From Gemmatimonadota bacterium (GTDB lineage: Bacteria > Gemmatimonadota > Gemmatimonadetes > Gemmatimonadales > GWC2-71-9), in assembly GCA_003222115.1 (NCBI GenBank), contig QHUL01000061.1:62001-126000 (forward strand): DNA of 64,000 nt, read 5' to 3'. A model generated the notes under the pieces. That model had not been told where the DNA came from. It ran no database searches and saw only the letters and a list, made by a program, of their open reading frames with translations. The translations under genes were made by a program, and so were the position numbers. This document shows, piece after piece, positions 1 to 8,927 of this stretch (position 1 is the stretch's first letter; each line of letters begins with the position of its first letter).

Positions 1-1284
1 CGCGGGGAAGTTCTTCACGAACAGGAGGAACCACATGAAGAACCATCCGAAGCTGCCCGCCATGATGCCCCAGTCGGCCCAGGTGGCGTTGTAGGTCGCG
101 TTGGTCCACGTCGTGAAGGGCTCGCCCGCGAGCGACACGACGATGATCACGAAGCGCTCGAACCACATCCCGATGTTCACGAAGATCGAGATCACGAACA
201 GCGCCAGAATGTTGGTGCGGATCGTCTTGAACCACAGGAGCTGGGGCAGGAACGCGTTGCAGATGATCATCGTCCAGCTCGCCCACCAGAACGGCCCGAA
301 GGCGCGGTACCAGAAGGCGGCGCGCTCGTTCGGGTTGCCGCCGAACCACGCCGTGAAGTATTCCACGCAGTACGCGTACGCGACGATCATCCCGGTCAGG
401 AGACACAGCTTCGCCAGGTTCTCGAAGTGGTGACCGGTGATGAGCTCCTCCAGACGAAACAGCTTACGGATCGGCACGAGCAGCGTGATCACCATGGCGA
501 CGCCGGAGTAGATCGCGCCCGCGACGAAGTAGGGGGCGAAGATCGTGGCATGCCACCCCGGGACGATCGCCATCGCGAAGTCCCACGACACTACGCTGTG
601 CACCGACAGCACGAGCGGCGTCGCGAGCGCCGCGAGGTACAGGTAGCCACGCGTGTAGTGGCGCCACTGCTCGTTCGTGCCGCGCCAGCCGACGGCCGTG
701 ATGGCGTAGAGCTTCTTCCGCCAGCCCGTCGCCACGTCCCGCACCGCCGCGATGTCCGGGATCAGTCCCATGATCAAGAACACGCTCGAGACCGTGAAGT
801 AGGTCCCGATCGCGAATTCGTCCCAGATGAGCGGCGACTTGAAGTTGGGCCACAGCCCGCGCTCGTTCGGATACGGGATCAGCCAATAGAGGTACCACTG
901 GCGTCCGATGTGGATCAGCGGAAACAGCCCCGCCGTCATCACGGCGAACACCGTCATCGCCTCCGCGGTGCGATACACCGCGGTGCGCCACCCGGAGCGG
1001 AAGAGGAACAGAATCGCCGAGATCAGCGTGCCCGAGTGCGCGATGCCCACCCAGAACACGAAGCAGGTGATGTAGACGGCCCAGTAGACCGGGTGGGAGT
1101 ACCCGGCGAGGCCGAGGCCGTAGCGGAGCAGCAGCAGCAGGCAGACGATCCCGATCGCGAGCAGGCCGACCGCGCCGCCCAGCAGCGCGTAGTAGCCCTT
1201 CCCCGGGTTGCCCAACGTCCGCGCGACGGCCCGCGTGACGAAGTCATAGGTGACTCGCGAAGGGGGCGCGGGAGCCTCAGCCAT
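1..1284 (-). CDS. actC: ActC, NrfD-family membrane subunit of alternative complex III (partial, 3' end outside window)
   Basis: The frame opens with ATG at 1284 and runs off the left edge without a stop, giving about 428 residues. It is rich in long hydrophobic helices and has the polytopic NrfD/PsrC-type character: repeated membrane segments separated by short loops with Trp, Tyr and His residues (for example around PGWHATIFAPYF). In alternative complex III this subunit holds the quinol site in the cytoplasmic membrane and passes electrons to the iron-sulfur subunit ActB. The start overlaps the end of actB by 8 bases, so the two are probably translationally coupled. NrfD proteins also occur in other quinone oxidoreductases; the upstream actA and actB identify this one. 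Further act genes are expected beyond position 1 but are not visible. Confidence 0.9.
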   Translation of the reverse strand, partial: MAEAPAPPSRVTYDFVTRAVARTLGNPGKGYYALLGGAVGLLAIGIVCLLLLLRYGLGLAGYSHPVYWAVYITCFVFWVGIAHSGTLISAILFLFRSGWRTAVYRTAEAMTVFAVMTAGLFPLIHIGRQWYLYWLIPYPNERGLWPNFKSPLIWDEFAIGTYFTVSSVFLIMGLIPDIAAVRDVATGWRKKLYAITAVGWRGTNEQWRHYTRGYLYLAALATPLVLSVHSVVSWDFAMAIVPGWHATIFAPYFVAGAIYSGVAMVITLLVPIRKLFRLEELITGHHFENLAKLCLLTGMIVAYAYCVEYFTAWFGGNPNERAAFWYRAFGPFWWASWTMIICNAFLPQLLWFKTIRTNILALFVISIFVNIGMWFERFVIIVVSLAGEPFTTWTNATYNATWADWGIMAGSFGWFFMWFLLFVKNFPA

Positions 1285-4270
1285 CGTGCACGACCTTGGC
1301 GAGATAGGTGATCGCCGGCTTGGTGTTCAGGCCGGCGAGCACGTGATAACCCCGCGGGTCCTGGGCGAGCTCTGAGACGCGGGAGCGCCGGTCGTGGAGG
1401 TCGCCGAACACGATCGCCTCGGAGGGACAGGCCTGGGCGCAGGCGGGGACGATCTCGCCGTCCCGCACGGTGCGGTCCTCGAGGCGGGCACGATTCTGCG
1501 CGCCGCGGATGCGTTGCACGCAGAACGTGCACTTCTCCATGACGCCCTTCTCGCGCACCGTGACGTCGGGGTTGAGCAGCATGTCGAGCGGCGCGGGCCA
1601 GGACTCCCACTCGCCGCCCTGCTCCGCGAAGTTGTACCAGTTGAAATAGCGGACTTTGTACGGGCAGTTGTTGGAGCAATAGCGCGTGCCGACGCAGCGG
1701 TTGTAGACCTGGCCGTTCAGGCCGTCGGCGGTGTGGTAGGCCGCGAACACCGGGCAGACCGGCTCGCAGGGGGCGTTGCCGCACTGTTGGCACAGCATCG
1801 GCGTCACGACCGCGCCCACCGGCTCGCCGTGCTCCCCGCCGGTGTAGTAGCGCTCGACCCGCATCCAGCTCATCACGCGGCGTCGCACCACGAGCTCCTC
1901 GCCCACGGTAGCGATGTTGTTCTCAGCGTAGCACGCCGTGACGCAGGCGGAGCAGCCGGTGCATGTCGCCAGGTCGATCGCCAACCCCCAGCGCGGGTGC
2001 TCGCCCGCGTAGTTGCCGAGCGACGCCTTCTCGTGTTGCGCCGCCGCCCAATCCTCGAGCGCGCGCTCGGCATAGGCGGGCGCCTCATGCTCCTCGAACG
2101 CACGCTCGCCGGACTTGAGCTGCCGCGCCCGCCCGAGCGGCAACACCTCGACATTGTGCGCGCCCAGCTCGCGGGGATCGCCTTCGGCCGTCGCGAGGCG
2201 GCGATGCTCTCCCGTCTTCACGACCGACACCGCCACGCTGAACGTGCGGCCCCCGTAACCGTTCGGGGCCGACGACAGCAGCTCGAACGCGTTACCGGAG
2301 CGGTCCTTCGCGTAGCGGCCGTACGCCGTGTGGCCCTGGCCGGTCGCGGCGGCCAGCACGTCGGGCCGCACGCCGGGGGTGATCCATACCGGCGCCTTCA
2401 CGGTGCCGTAGGGAGACTTGAGCAGCAGGAAATCGCCGTTCGTGAGACCCCACCGGGCCGCGGTCGCGGGGTGGATCTCGACCCAGGCGTGCCACGTGAT
2501 CTTCGAGACGGGGTCGGGCAGCTCCTGCAGCCAGGGCTTGTTGGCCCCGCGACCGTCGTACAGGCCGATGGACGGAAACACGGTGAGCACAGTCTCCCCC
2601 GGACCGCCGGCCAGCGCCGGCGGGGTCGCCGTGAGCTGCGCGACCCCGGACGCCAGCCGCACCGGCTGCAGCGGCGCTTCGCCGTAGACGCCGCCGTGTT
2701 GCAACGCCTCGCTCCAGAATTGCTCGAAGCTCTTGCCCCCGCCGTGGCGCCGGTGCAGCTCGCGCCACCTGCCCTGGAGATACTCCTGGAACGTCTGGTC
2801 CCTCCCCGAAGCCCGTAGCAGCACGTCTCCGGTGTGCCGCGCGTCTGGGAACACAGGCTGCATCACGGGCTGCAGCAGCGCGAACAGCCCGGCCCGCGGG
2901 CGCGCATCGTTCCACTGCTCGAGGGGATGGAGATCGGGGAGGATGAGGTCCGCGGCGGCCGCCGTCTCATCGAGGTAGGGCGAGAAGCCGACCTTGAAGC
3001 CGACCTTGGCGATCGCCTGCGAGAACGCGCCCGGCAGGGAGTGTGCCGGGTTCGCGCCGTGGACGAGCAACACGGCGACCTTGCCCGCCTCCATGTCGGA
3101 CACGAGGTCGGCCATCTGTTGGAACGACCCCGCCCCCGCCCCCCCGAGGCTGTCGTTCGGCCCGAACTTGACCGTCTTACCGACCGTGCCCGCGACGTAG
3201 TTGAGGATGTTCGCCGCCGCCACGATGGCGGCGCCGTTCGGGTACTGGGCCGCGATCCCGCCCGCCACCGCGAGACCGCCCTTGGACGCGGCGAACTCGC
3301 GTGCCAGGCGCGCGATGACGCTCGGCTCGATTCCCACCGCCGAGGCCACCTGCGCCGGCGCATGACGCGACAGCAGGGACGCGAGCCGCGCCGCGTCGGA
3401 GGGCACGGGCGCGAGCCGCTCGCGCACGATCACGGACGCCATCGCGAGCGCGAGCAGTCCTTCCGTGCCGGGCGCCGCGGCGATCCACTCGTCCGCGTTC
3501 ATGCCGGTGAGCGACAGGCGCGGGCCGACGAACACGAACTTGGCCATGGAGGCATCGCGCCCAGCCTGGAACCCGTGCGCGCGGGCGAAGCCGTTCTGGT
3601 ACCCGACCGGCGACACCCAGGTGTCCAGGAAGTCGGCGCCGAAGGAGACGAGGTAGCGTGCGTTCGCGAAGTCGTACCAGGGCACGGCGGACGTACCGAA
3701 GGCGAGGCGATTCCCCTCGCGCAGGGCCTCGAAGGCGAATGGCTCGTAGATCACGTGCCGGCCGCCCACCTGCCGCATCCATTCGTCCACGAGCTCGCCG
3801 AACGCACCGGACTCGTGGCCCGTCACGAAGACGATCCCCTTGCCCCGCGCCCCCTTCACCTTCGCCGCGACGCGCCCGATGGCGTCGTCCCAGGCGATGG
3901 GCTTCCACTGGCCGTCCCCTGTCCGCTCCAGCGGACCCGCGACGCGGTCGGGATTGTAGAGCCCCTGCAGCCCTGCCTGGCCGCGCGGGCACAGCCGTCC
4001 GTGGTTGATCGGTGACTCGGGGTTCCCCTCGAGCTTCACGACGCGGCCCTCGCGCACCTTGGCGTGCAGGCCGCACCCGGCCGGACACTCCCGGCAGGTC
4101 GTGGCGTAGTAGGTCGGCGTGCCCGGGACCTGGTCCTCGGGTGGGATCAGGTAGGGAATGAGCTTCTCGGTCGGCTCGGGACCGATGCCGCAGCCCGACA
4201 GCAACGCCGCGCCGCCCCCGGTCACGCCGAGGACCTTGAGGAACCGTCTCCGCTCCATCGGCTCGCCCAT
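1277..4270 (-). CDS. actB: ActB, fused molybdopterin-type and ferredoxin-type subunit of alternative complex III
   Basis: A 997-residue protein. I start it at the ATG at 4270, which overlaps the actA stop as TGATG; the open frame extends further upstream but only in actA antisense-like composition. The N-terminus has twin arginines (MERRRFLKVLG) followed by a hydrophobic stretch and LLSGC, so it looks like a Tat-exported lipoprotein with Cys27 as the anchor. A molybdopterin-oxidoreductase-like domain fills roughly residues 50-740. The C-terminal part carries four cysteine clusters of the NrfC/DmsB type (CTGCSACVTAC, CQQCGNAPCEPVC, CVGTRYCSNNC, CTFC...CAQAC). In characterised complex III enzymes the Mo-type domain is structural and the iron-sulfur clusters carry electrons from quinol to cytochrome. 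The fused arrangement is the family norm. Confidence 0.95.
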   Translation of the reverse strand: MGEPMERRRFLKVLGVTGGGAALLSGCGIGPEPTEKLIPYLIPPEDQVPGTPTYYATTCRECPAGCGLHAKVREGRVVKLEGNPESPINHGRLCPRGQAGLQGLYNPDRVAGPLERTGDGQWKPIAWDDAIGRVAAKVKGARGKGIVFVTGHESGAFGELVDEWMRQVGGRHVIYEPFAFEALREGNRLAFGTSAVPWYDFANARYLVSFGADFLDTWVSPVGYQNGFARAHGFQAGRDASMAKFVFVGPRLSLTGMNADEWIAAAPGTEGLLALAMASVIVRERLAPVPSDAARLASLLSRHAPAQVASAVGIEPSVIARLAREFAASKGGLAVAGGIAAQYPNGAAIVAAANILNYVAGTVGKTVKFGPNDSLGGAGAGSFQQMADLVSDMEAGKVAVLLVHGANPAHSLPGAFSQAIAKVGFKVGFSPYLDETAAAADLILPDLHPLEQWNDARPRAGLFALLQPVMQPVFPDARHTGDVLLRASGRDQTFQEYLQGRWRELHRRHGGGKSFEQFWSEALQHGGVYGEAPLQPVRLASGVAQLTATPPALAGGPGETVLTVFPSIGLYDGRGANKPWLQELPDPVSKITWHAWVEIHPATAARWGLTNGDFLLLKSPYGTVKAPVWITPGVRPDVLAAATGQGHTAYGRYAKDRSGNAFELLSSAPNGYGGRTFSVAVSVVKTGEHRRLATAEGDPRELGAHNVEVLPLGRARQLKSGERAFEEHEAPAYAERALEDWAAAQHEKASLGNYAGEHPRWGLAIDLATCTGCSACVTACYAENNIATVGEELVVRRRVMSWMRVERYYTGGEHGEPVGAVVTPMLCQQCGNAPCEPVCPVFAAYHTADGLNGQVYNRCVGTRYCSNNCPYKVRYFNWYNFAEQGGEWESWPAPLDMLLNPDVTVREKGVMEKCTFCVQRIRGAQNRARLEDRTVRDGEIVPACAQACPSEAIVFGDLHDRRSRVSELAQDPRGYHVLAGLNTKPAITYLAKVVHDG

Positions 4271-4836
4271 CAGTAGTGACACAGGGTGCAATCGCGGCTC
4301 ACGCCGCTCCGCACGTGACAGTTGACGCACCAGCCCATTTTCAGGGTCGACACCTGATAGACCTGGGGCATGCGCTCGACCTGGCCGTGACAGGTCGCGC
4401 ACGCTTGCGTGCCCAGCGCCTTAATGTGCCGCATGTGAGGAAAGCGCACGAACCCGGGGAGCGCGTGGACCCGGATCCACTGCGGTGGCTGCTTCCCGAT
4501 CCACGCCTGCTGGACCTTCTTGATCTCGGCCTTATGCTCATCGGTCGAGCCGGTAATGAGTTGGTGGCAGCCGAAGCACGTCTGCACCGCGGGGATACCC
4601 GGCTCGCTCGAGACCGCCACGGAGGCGTGGCAGTACATGCAGGGGATGCGACTCTGACCCGCGTGAACGTCGTGGCGAAAAAAGATGGGCTGGCGGGGAC
4701 CCTTGAGCCTGCCCGTGTCGCTGATGACGCGCGCCGTGCGGGCTTCCTGCGGCTGGCCGTTTTGCGCGGCGAGCGGGCTGGCCATGAAGACGACCACGGC
4801 GATCCCGGCCGCGGACCTGCCACACCTCTTCGTCAT
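4270..4836 (-). CDS. actA: ActA, pentahaem cytochrome c subunit of alternative complex III
   Basis: A 188-residue protein from the ATG at 4836 (MTKRCGRSAAG...). I prefer this start over the longer frame opening at 4920 because a hydrophobic signal segment ending in ASPLAAQ follows immediately. Five CxxCH haem-binding motifs are visible: CMYCH, CFGCH, CATCH, CVNCH and CTLCH, the last three residues from the C-terminus. That matches the pentahaem ActA of alternative complex III, which takes electrons from ActB in the periplasm. It is the first act gene here, and its stop overlaps the actB start by one base. No strong ribosome-binding site is seen before 4836. Confidence 0.92.
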   Translation of the reverse strand: MTKRCGRSAAGIAVVVFMASPLAAQNGQPQEARTARVISDTGRLKGPRQPIFFRHDVHAGQSRIPCMYCHASVAVSSEPGIPAVQTCFGCHQLITGSTDEHKAEIKKVQQAWIGKQPPQWIRVHALPGFVRFPHMRHIKALGTQACATCHGQVERMPQVYQVSTLKMGWCVNCHVRSGVSRDCTLCHY

Positions 4837-4938
4837 CAATGCGCTCGATGGCGAATGTATCGTTCGGGTGTCAAACGGCTTGCGGGCGCCGGAATGTAGC
4901 CCCGGCGGCGAACGCCGCACAAGGGCAAAACGCGGACG

Positions 4939-5409
4939 CTAGTCGGGTCGCGCCAGCAGCATGTGTTTGAGGCGAACGATCTCGACGAACGCGTCCACGG
5001 CATCGAGGTCGGGAAACGGCAGCCAGCACCAGCGCACGCCGCTCGCGATCTCGCCGTCGCGGATCGCCGCGCGGATCGGCTTGGGGAGTCCGTCGGTGAG
5101 CGCCAGCTCCTTCTCCTCGAATTCCCTCAATACGAACGTGCCGCTGACGCTCAGCTCCATGGGATGGAGGTAGCCGAGCTTGCGTCCGGCGACCTCGTAC
5201 ATCCACACCCACTTCCAGGTCGTTCCCATGAACACGACCTGCTCGGTCACGTGCTTGAGCGCGCGCATCCCCTCGCGCGCCCGCTTGAACCGCTGCGCGG
5301 CGCGCTGAGGCAGATCCCGGATCGGCGCGTCGGCCTTGGGACGCTTCCGGGGATCCTTGTAGAGTGTCGTTGCCCAGTAGGTGGGCGGCTGGTTCTCGAG
5401 CGGAATCAT
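4939..5409 (-). CDS. conserved hypothetical protein, DUF3788-like
   Basis: A 156-residue soluble protein with no signal peptide or membrane segment. It contains a Trp/Tyr-rich central strand region (WKWVWMYEVAGRKLGYLHP), a segment LPKPIRAAIRDGEIASGVRW and a C-terminal VRLKHMLL. The layout recalls the DUF3788 family, small proteins of unknown function, but I cannot test that by alignment. It sits about 100 bases upstream of actA on the same strand and 39 bases after the MenC-like gene, so it could be the last gene of the upstream operon. No function can be assigned. Confidence 0.75.
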   Translation of the reverse strand: MIPLENQPPTYWATTLYKDPRKRPKADAPIRDLPQRAAQRFKRAREGMRALKHVTEQVVFMGTTWKWVWMYEVAGRKLGYLHPMELSVSGTFVLREFEEKELALTDGLPKPIRAAIRDGEIASGVRWCWLPFPDLDAVDAFVEIVRLKHMLLARPD

Positions 5410-5448
5410 GGCGTTGTTATCGGGACGACGGGCTCGCGGCCAACGGCT

Positions 5449-6591
5449 CTAAGGTAGCAAGCGGGCCGCGGAACGGAAACGTCCCGCGTCCAGCAACCGG
5501 GCCACCGAGACTCCGGGAACGGCCATCCGCCCGTCCGTTCCCATGGTCAGCTTGATCACGTCCACCCCCCGGCCGAACCAGCGCGTGCTGGGCTCGAGGT
5601 CGGAGGGATAGACGCAGCGAGGCAAGCAGGCGACGGCGAGGTCGGCCTGCGACCCGATCCCCGTAGCGGGCATCGTGCCCGCCCAGAGCTGGGCCCCGTA
5701 TTCCACGGCGATACGGTACATCCGGCTCACCTCCGCAAGACCGCCCACGCGGTGGACCTTGAGGTTCCAGACCCGCGGGCCCTCGAGCTCCTTCACTTGC
5801 CGGGCGAGCGCGGCGCTCTCGAGCGTCTCGTCGAGGCAGACGGGGGTACGCAGCTCGCGACCGAGCCGGACGTGCCCCACCAGCTCATCGGGGGCGAGCG
5901 GCTGCTCGATGAACAAGAGCCCGGCGTCGTCGAGCGCGCGCAAGGCGCGCTCGTGATCCGGCCAGCGATAGGCGCCGTTCGCGTCCACGGTGAGCGGCAG
6001 CTCCGTGCCCGCCATGCCCGAGCGCGCGGCGCGCACGGCGATCTCGTCCCATCCGGGCGCGATCTTGATCTTCACGCGGCGGTAGCCCAGCTGCAACGCG
6101 TCGTACACCCGCCGCGTCAGCGTCTCCGGCTGCCGATCGCCCGGGATGCCGAGCGCCACACCGCACGGCACGCTCGTCGCCGGCGCGACCCCGAGGCGGC
6201 CGGCGATGAGCTGGGCCATGCCGACGCCCGCGCGGTGCGCCGCGAGGTCCCAGGCCGCCGTCTCGACGCCAGCCCGGGCGAACGGGTTGCCGCGAATCTC
6301 CGTCCGCACCGCTTCGTCCACCGCTTCGGGCGATTCGAACGCCCGGCCGGCGACGCGCGGCGCGAGCACCCGGCGCGTCAGGTCGATGGCGCTCGCGAGC
6401 GTCTCCGCCGAATAGAACGGCAGCTCGAACGGCGGCGACTCGCCATAGCCCACGTGCCCCTCGTCGTCGTGCAGCGCCACGATGAGCGAGCGACGCTCGC
6501 TCACCGCACCGCCCGAGATGATGAACGGCTCGACGAGCGGCAGGGCGAGGTCGAACAGCTCAATGCGGGCGATGCGCATCACGTGCGACAT
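5449..6591 (-). CDS. menC: enolase-superfamily enzyme, o-succinylbenzoate synthase / N-succinylamino acid racemase type
   Basis: About 376-380 residues. The start is either ATG 6591 or the fifth codon, ATG 6579 (MRIARIELFDLALPL), which fits the family better. The muconate-lactonising subgroup signature is present in order: a KxK base motif in RVKIKIAPG, metal ligands in DANGAY, FIEQPL and CLDETLES, and the second lysine in WNLKVHRVGG. These enzymes dehydrate SHCHC to o-succinylbenzoate in menaquinone synthesis or racemise N-acylamino acids. Sequence cannot separate the two activities. Its place at the end of an operon with a DHDPS-type aldolase, an amine-oxidase-like protein and a DHODH-like protein makes a racemase or another acid-sugar role possible. 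It overlaps the upstream gene by 20-32 bases. The menC symbol is provisional. Confidence 0.85.
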   Translation of the reverse strand: MSHVMRIARIELFDLALPLVEPFIISGGAVSERRSLIVALHDDEGHVGYGESPPFELPFYSAETLASAIDLTRRVLAPRVAGRAFESPEAVDEAVRTEIRGNPFARAGVETAAWDLAAHRAGVGMAQLIAGRLGVAPATSVPCGVALGIPGDRQPETLTRRVYDALQLGYRRVKIKIAPGWDEIAVRAARSGMAGTELPLTVDANGAYRWPDHERALRALDDAGLLFIEQPLAPDELVGHVRLGRELRTPVCLDETLESAALARQVKELEGPRVWNLKVHRVGGLAEVSRMYRIAVEYGAQLWAGTMPATGIGSQADLAVACLPRCVYPSDLEPSTRWFGRGVDVIKLTMGTDGRMAVPGVSVARLLDAGRFRSAARLLP

Positions 6592-7696
6592 CCAGGAAGT
6601 GCAGCTCCCCGTCGCGGCGCTCGAGCTTCCCCCGAGCCTCGAGCTCCAACATTCCCGCGACCAAGCCGTCCCGCGGGTCGAATATCAGCGCGTGCAGCGC
6701 GCGCTGCGTGCGCGACCCGTGGGTCGCGGGGAACTGGGAGAGCGGCAGCTGGAAGAGGGTGTGGAGCTGCACGCTTTCGCAACCGCGCTGCGCGTATTCG
6801 AGCAGCACGCGCCCGGAGCAGACGTTGCCGGTGCCCACACGAGGACGGTAGGAGGCGGTAGCGGGCGGTCGCAGGCGGTAGAGGTCCAAGACGCGGAGAT
6901 TGCGGTCGCTCAAGTCCCAGCCGCCGTAGGCGACCCCCAACTTGTCGTCGAACAAGCGATTGAAGCAGACGAGGGTGTCGGCGCCCGCCGCGGCGTCCAT
7001 CATGGCGACCTGAAACGCGTCATCGAAGCGCGCGTTCATGAGCTTCACCGCGACCCGCACGGGAACGGGCGCTGCCTCGCGGATCCGTTCGGGCACCTCC
7101 CGCAGCCAGCGTATGATTTGGGCGGGGTCCTCGGACAGCGCGTCGCCCGCGAGGGTGGGAGAAAAGTCCTTCTCCAGGAGCAGCGGCGGCTCGCCCCACG
7201 CCCCGGCGAGCCGCCGCGTCGTGTGCCGGTACTCGCCGTCGCGGAACGGCTCGGCGAGCCGCGGCAGATGATACTTCACGCTCGGGACGACGAGCATCCC
7301 CGTGGCGCGCGCGAGGTCGCGGCCGGTGCGCAGGAGCGCCAGGTATTCCGCCAGCGGGCGGTCCCAACCCCTGCCCTTCCAGGTCACCGTCCATCCCGAG
7401 CGACCGCGGCGCTCCACCTTCATTCTCGTCTCGTGGATCGCCCACGCGGCCATGGCCCGGGCGCCGGTTTCGTCCTCCGCGATGACGGTTTTCAGGATCG
7501 CGCAGGCGAGGCCGGCCGCAGCGTCGTCCTCGAGCTGAGTCGCGTTGAGCGAGAGCTGCCCCGAGGCCTTGCCGATCGGGTGTGGGAGATCGACGCCGAG
7601 GTAGCGGGCCGTGAGATCGATGCCGTACGTCTCGCGCACGTGAGACGGAAAATCGCGCGGCAGCTCGCGCTTGAAGCGCTCGAAGTCGCGCTCCAG
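6560..7696 (-). CDS. dihydroorotate-dehydrogenase-like flavoprotein (start codon uncertain, possibly CTG)
   Basis: About 378 residues. The region beginning RETYGIDLTARYLG and containing HPIGKASGQL, PVRVAVKLMNARFD and GTGNVCSGR resembles the FMN-binding TIM barrel of class 1/2 dihydroorotate dehydrogenases and their relatives. The reading frame stays open far upstream, but that part lies inside the preceding FAD-oxidoreductase gene and is low-complexity shadow sequence. After that gene's stop (7710) no ATG, GTG or TTG occurs in this frame until GTG at 7639, which would cut into conserved-looking sequence. The first plausible initiator is CTG at 7696, giving LERDFERFKREL. The substrate is unknown; an orthodox pyrD role is unlikely in this catabolic-looking operon. 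Confidence 0.8.
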   Translation of the reverse strand: MERDFERFKRELPRDFPSHVRETYGIDLTARYLGVDLPHPIGKASGQLSLNATQLEDDAAAGLACAILKTVIAEDETGARAMAAWAIHETRMKVERRGRSGWTVTWKGRGWDRPLAEYLALLRTGRDLARATGMLVVPSVKYHLPRLAEPFRDGEYRHTTRRLAGAWGEPPLLLEKDFSPTLAGDALSEDPAQIIRWLREVPERIREAAPVPVRVAVKLMNARFDDAFQVAMMDAAAGADTLVCFNRLFDDKLGVAYGGWDLSDRNLRVLDLYRLRPPATASYRPRVGTGNVCSGRVLLEYAQRGCESVQLHTLFQLPLSQFPATHGSRTQRALHALIFDPRDGLVAGMLELEARGKLERRDGELHFLDVARDAHRPH

Positions 7697-7709
7697 TCGC
7701 TGCCTCGCC

Positions 7710-8927
7710 CTACCGGGCGAACCGGGCGAGCGCGAACTGGGGATCGAGGGCCTTGTGATCGAGGACGTGAGCGGCAACCAGCTCGCCGACAGCGGGCCCG
7801 TGCTTGAACCCGTGGCCCGAGCCGCCGCCCACGAGCCAGACGTTGTTCGCGCCGGGATGACGATCGATGATGAAGTGCTCGTCCGGACTCTGCTCGTACT
7901 GGCACACGCGCGCCTCGAGCAGCGGCGCGCCGGCGAGCCCCGGAAAGCGGTACCCCAGGTAGTCGCGCGCCGCGCGCAGCCCCTCCGCACTCGCCTGCCG
8001 CTCCCCTGCGGTGGGATCGAACGGCGGACCGCGCGTGTCGTCCGCCACCTTGAAGCCCCGCCACCGGTTGCCGGGGATCCCGTACATGAAGCGCGCGCCG
8101 TGGTCCGCCCAAACGGGCAGGGCCTCCTCGGTGAACCGCGCGTCGCCGGGCGGCGTCCCGAAGAAGAACACCTCCTGACGCGTGGGGCGCACCAGGTCGC
8201 CGATCACGTCCGGGAACAGGCGCCCGAGCCAGGGGCCCGCCGCGAACACGTACGCGTCGGCGCGCAGCACGCCCCCGTCCGAGAGCGCGACGCCGTCCAT
8301 CACTCCCGCCGCCACGTCCCCCGGTCGCACGGCGAGCTGGCGATACTCGCCCCCCTCCTCGAGAAAGCCCGCGAGCACGGCCTCGCACGCGAGCCGCGCG
8401 GTCAGGTAGCCGGCGTCACGCTCGAGAATCGCCCAGCGCACCTTCGCGCAATTGATCTGGGGATAGCGCCGCGCGGTCTCCGCGCCGTCCAGCTCCTCGA
8501 ACGCGAGCCCGGCCTCCTTGAGGATCGGCAGCGCCGCCCGTTCGTACTGATCGTCGTCCTCGACGAGCCACAGCACGCCGATGGGGTAGTAGAGCTGGCG
8601 CTGCCAGCGCCGCTCCTGCTCGCGCCACAGCGCGAGCGAGCGCGCCGCCAGCACCGTGTAGACGCGCCGCGGCCCGTAGGTCCCGCGGATCACGCGCGTC
8701 TCGCCGCCCGAGCTCGCGCGCGAATTGCCAGGGCCCCAGGCATCGAGCAGCGTGACGCGCGCGCCCCGCCGTCGGAGATGCCAGGCCGTCCAGCCGCCGA
8801 ACGCGCCGGCCCCCACCACGACCACGTGCACTCGCTCAGCCATTGCCACGGAGCCTTTCGCGAAGCGCGACCACCCGACGAGCCCGCCGGCCGCCGCGCA
8901 CCATTCGAGGAACGACCGCCGCCTCAC
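7710..8927 (-). CDS. Tat-exported FAD-dependent oxidoreductase, sarcosine oxidase / DAO type
   Basis: A 405-residue protein from a GTG at 8927 that overlaps the upstream stop as GTGA. This start reveals a Tat-type leader: RRRSFLEW followed by a hydrophobic stretch. An internal ATG at 8843 would give a cytoplasmic form without it. The Rossmann dinucleotide motif VVVVGAGAFGG sits just after the leader. Later features include DAGYLTARLACEAVL, YVFAAGPWLG and the C-terminal FAD-domain segment NVWLVGGGSGHGFKHGP, all typical of monomeric sarcosine oxidase-like members of the DAO superfamily, which oxidise N-methyl or secondary amines and release hydrogen peroxide. A periplasmic location would be unusual for this family. 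Confidence 0.88.
   Translation of the reverse strand: MRRRSFLEWCAAAGGLVGWSRFAKGSVAMAERVHVVVVGAGAFGGWTAWHLRRRGARVTLLDAWGPGNSRASSGGETRVIRGTYGPRRVYTVLAARSLALWREQERRWQRQLYYPIGVLWLVEDDDQYERAALPILKEAGLAFEELDGAETARRYPQINCAKVRWAILERDAGYLTARLACEAVLAGFLEEGGEYRQLAVRPGDVAAGVMDGVALSDGGVLRADAYVFAAGPWLGRLFPDVIGDLVRPTRQEVFFFGTPPGDARFTEEALPVWADHGARFMYGIPGNRWRGFKVADDTRGPPFDPTAGERQASAEGLRAARDYLGYRFPGLAGAPLLEARVCQYEQSPDEHFIIDRHPGANNVWLVGGGSGHGFKHGPAVGELVAAHVLDHKALDPQFALARFAR

Noticed and set aside
1394-4015. Several plus-strand open frames antisense to actB.
   Set aside because: The minus strand shows a continuous iron-sulfur/molybdopterin-type protein with cysteine clusters; the plus frames are Arg/His-rich shadows.
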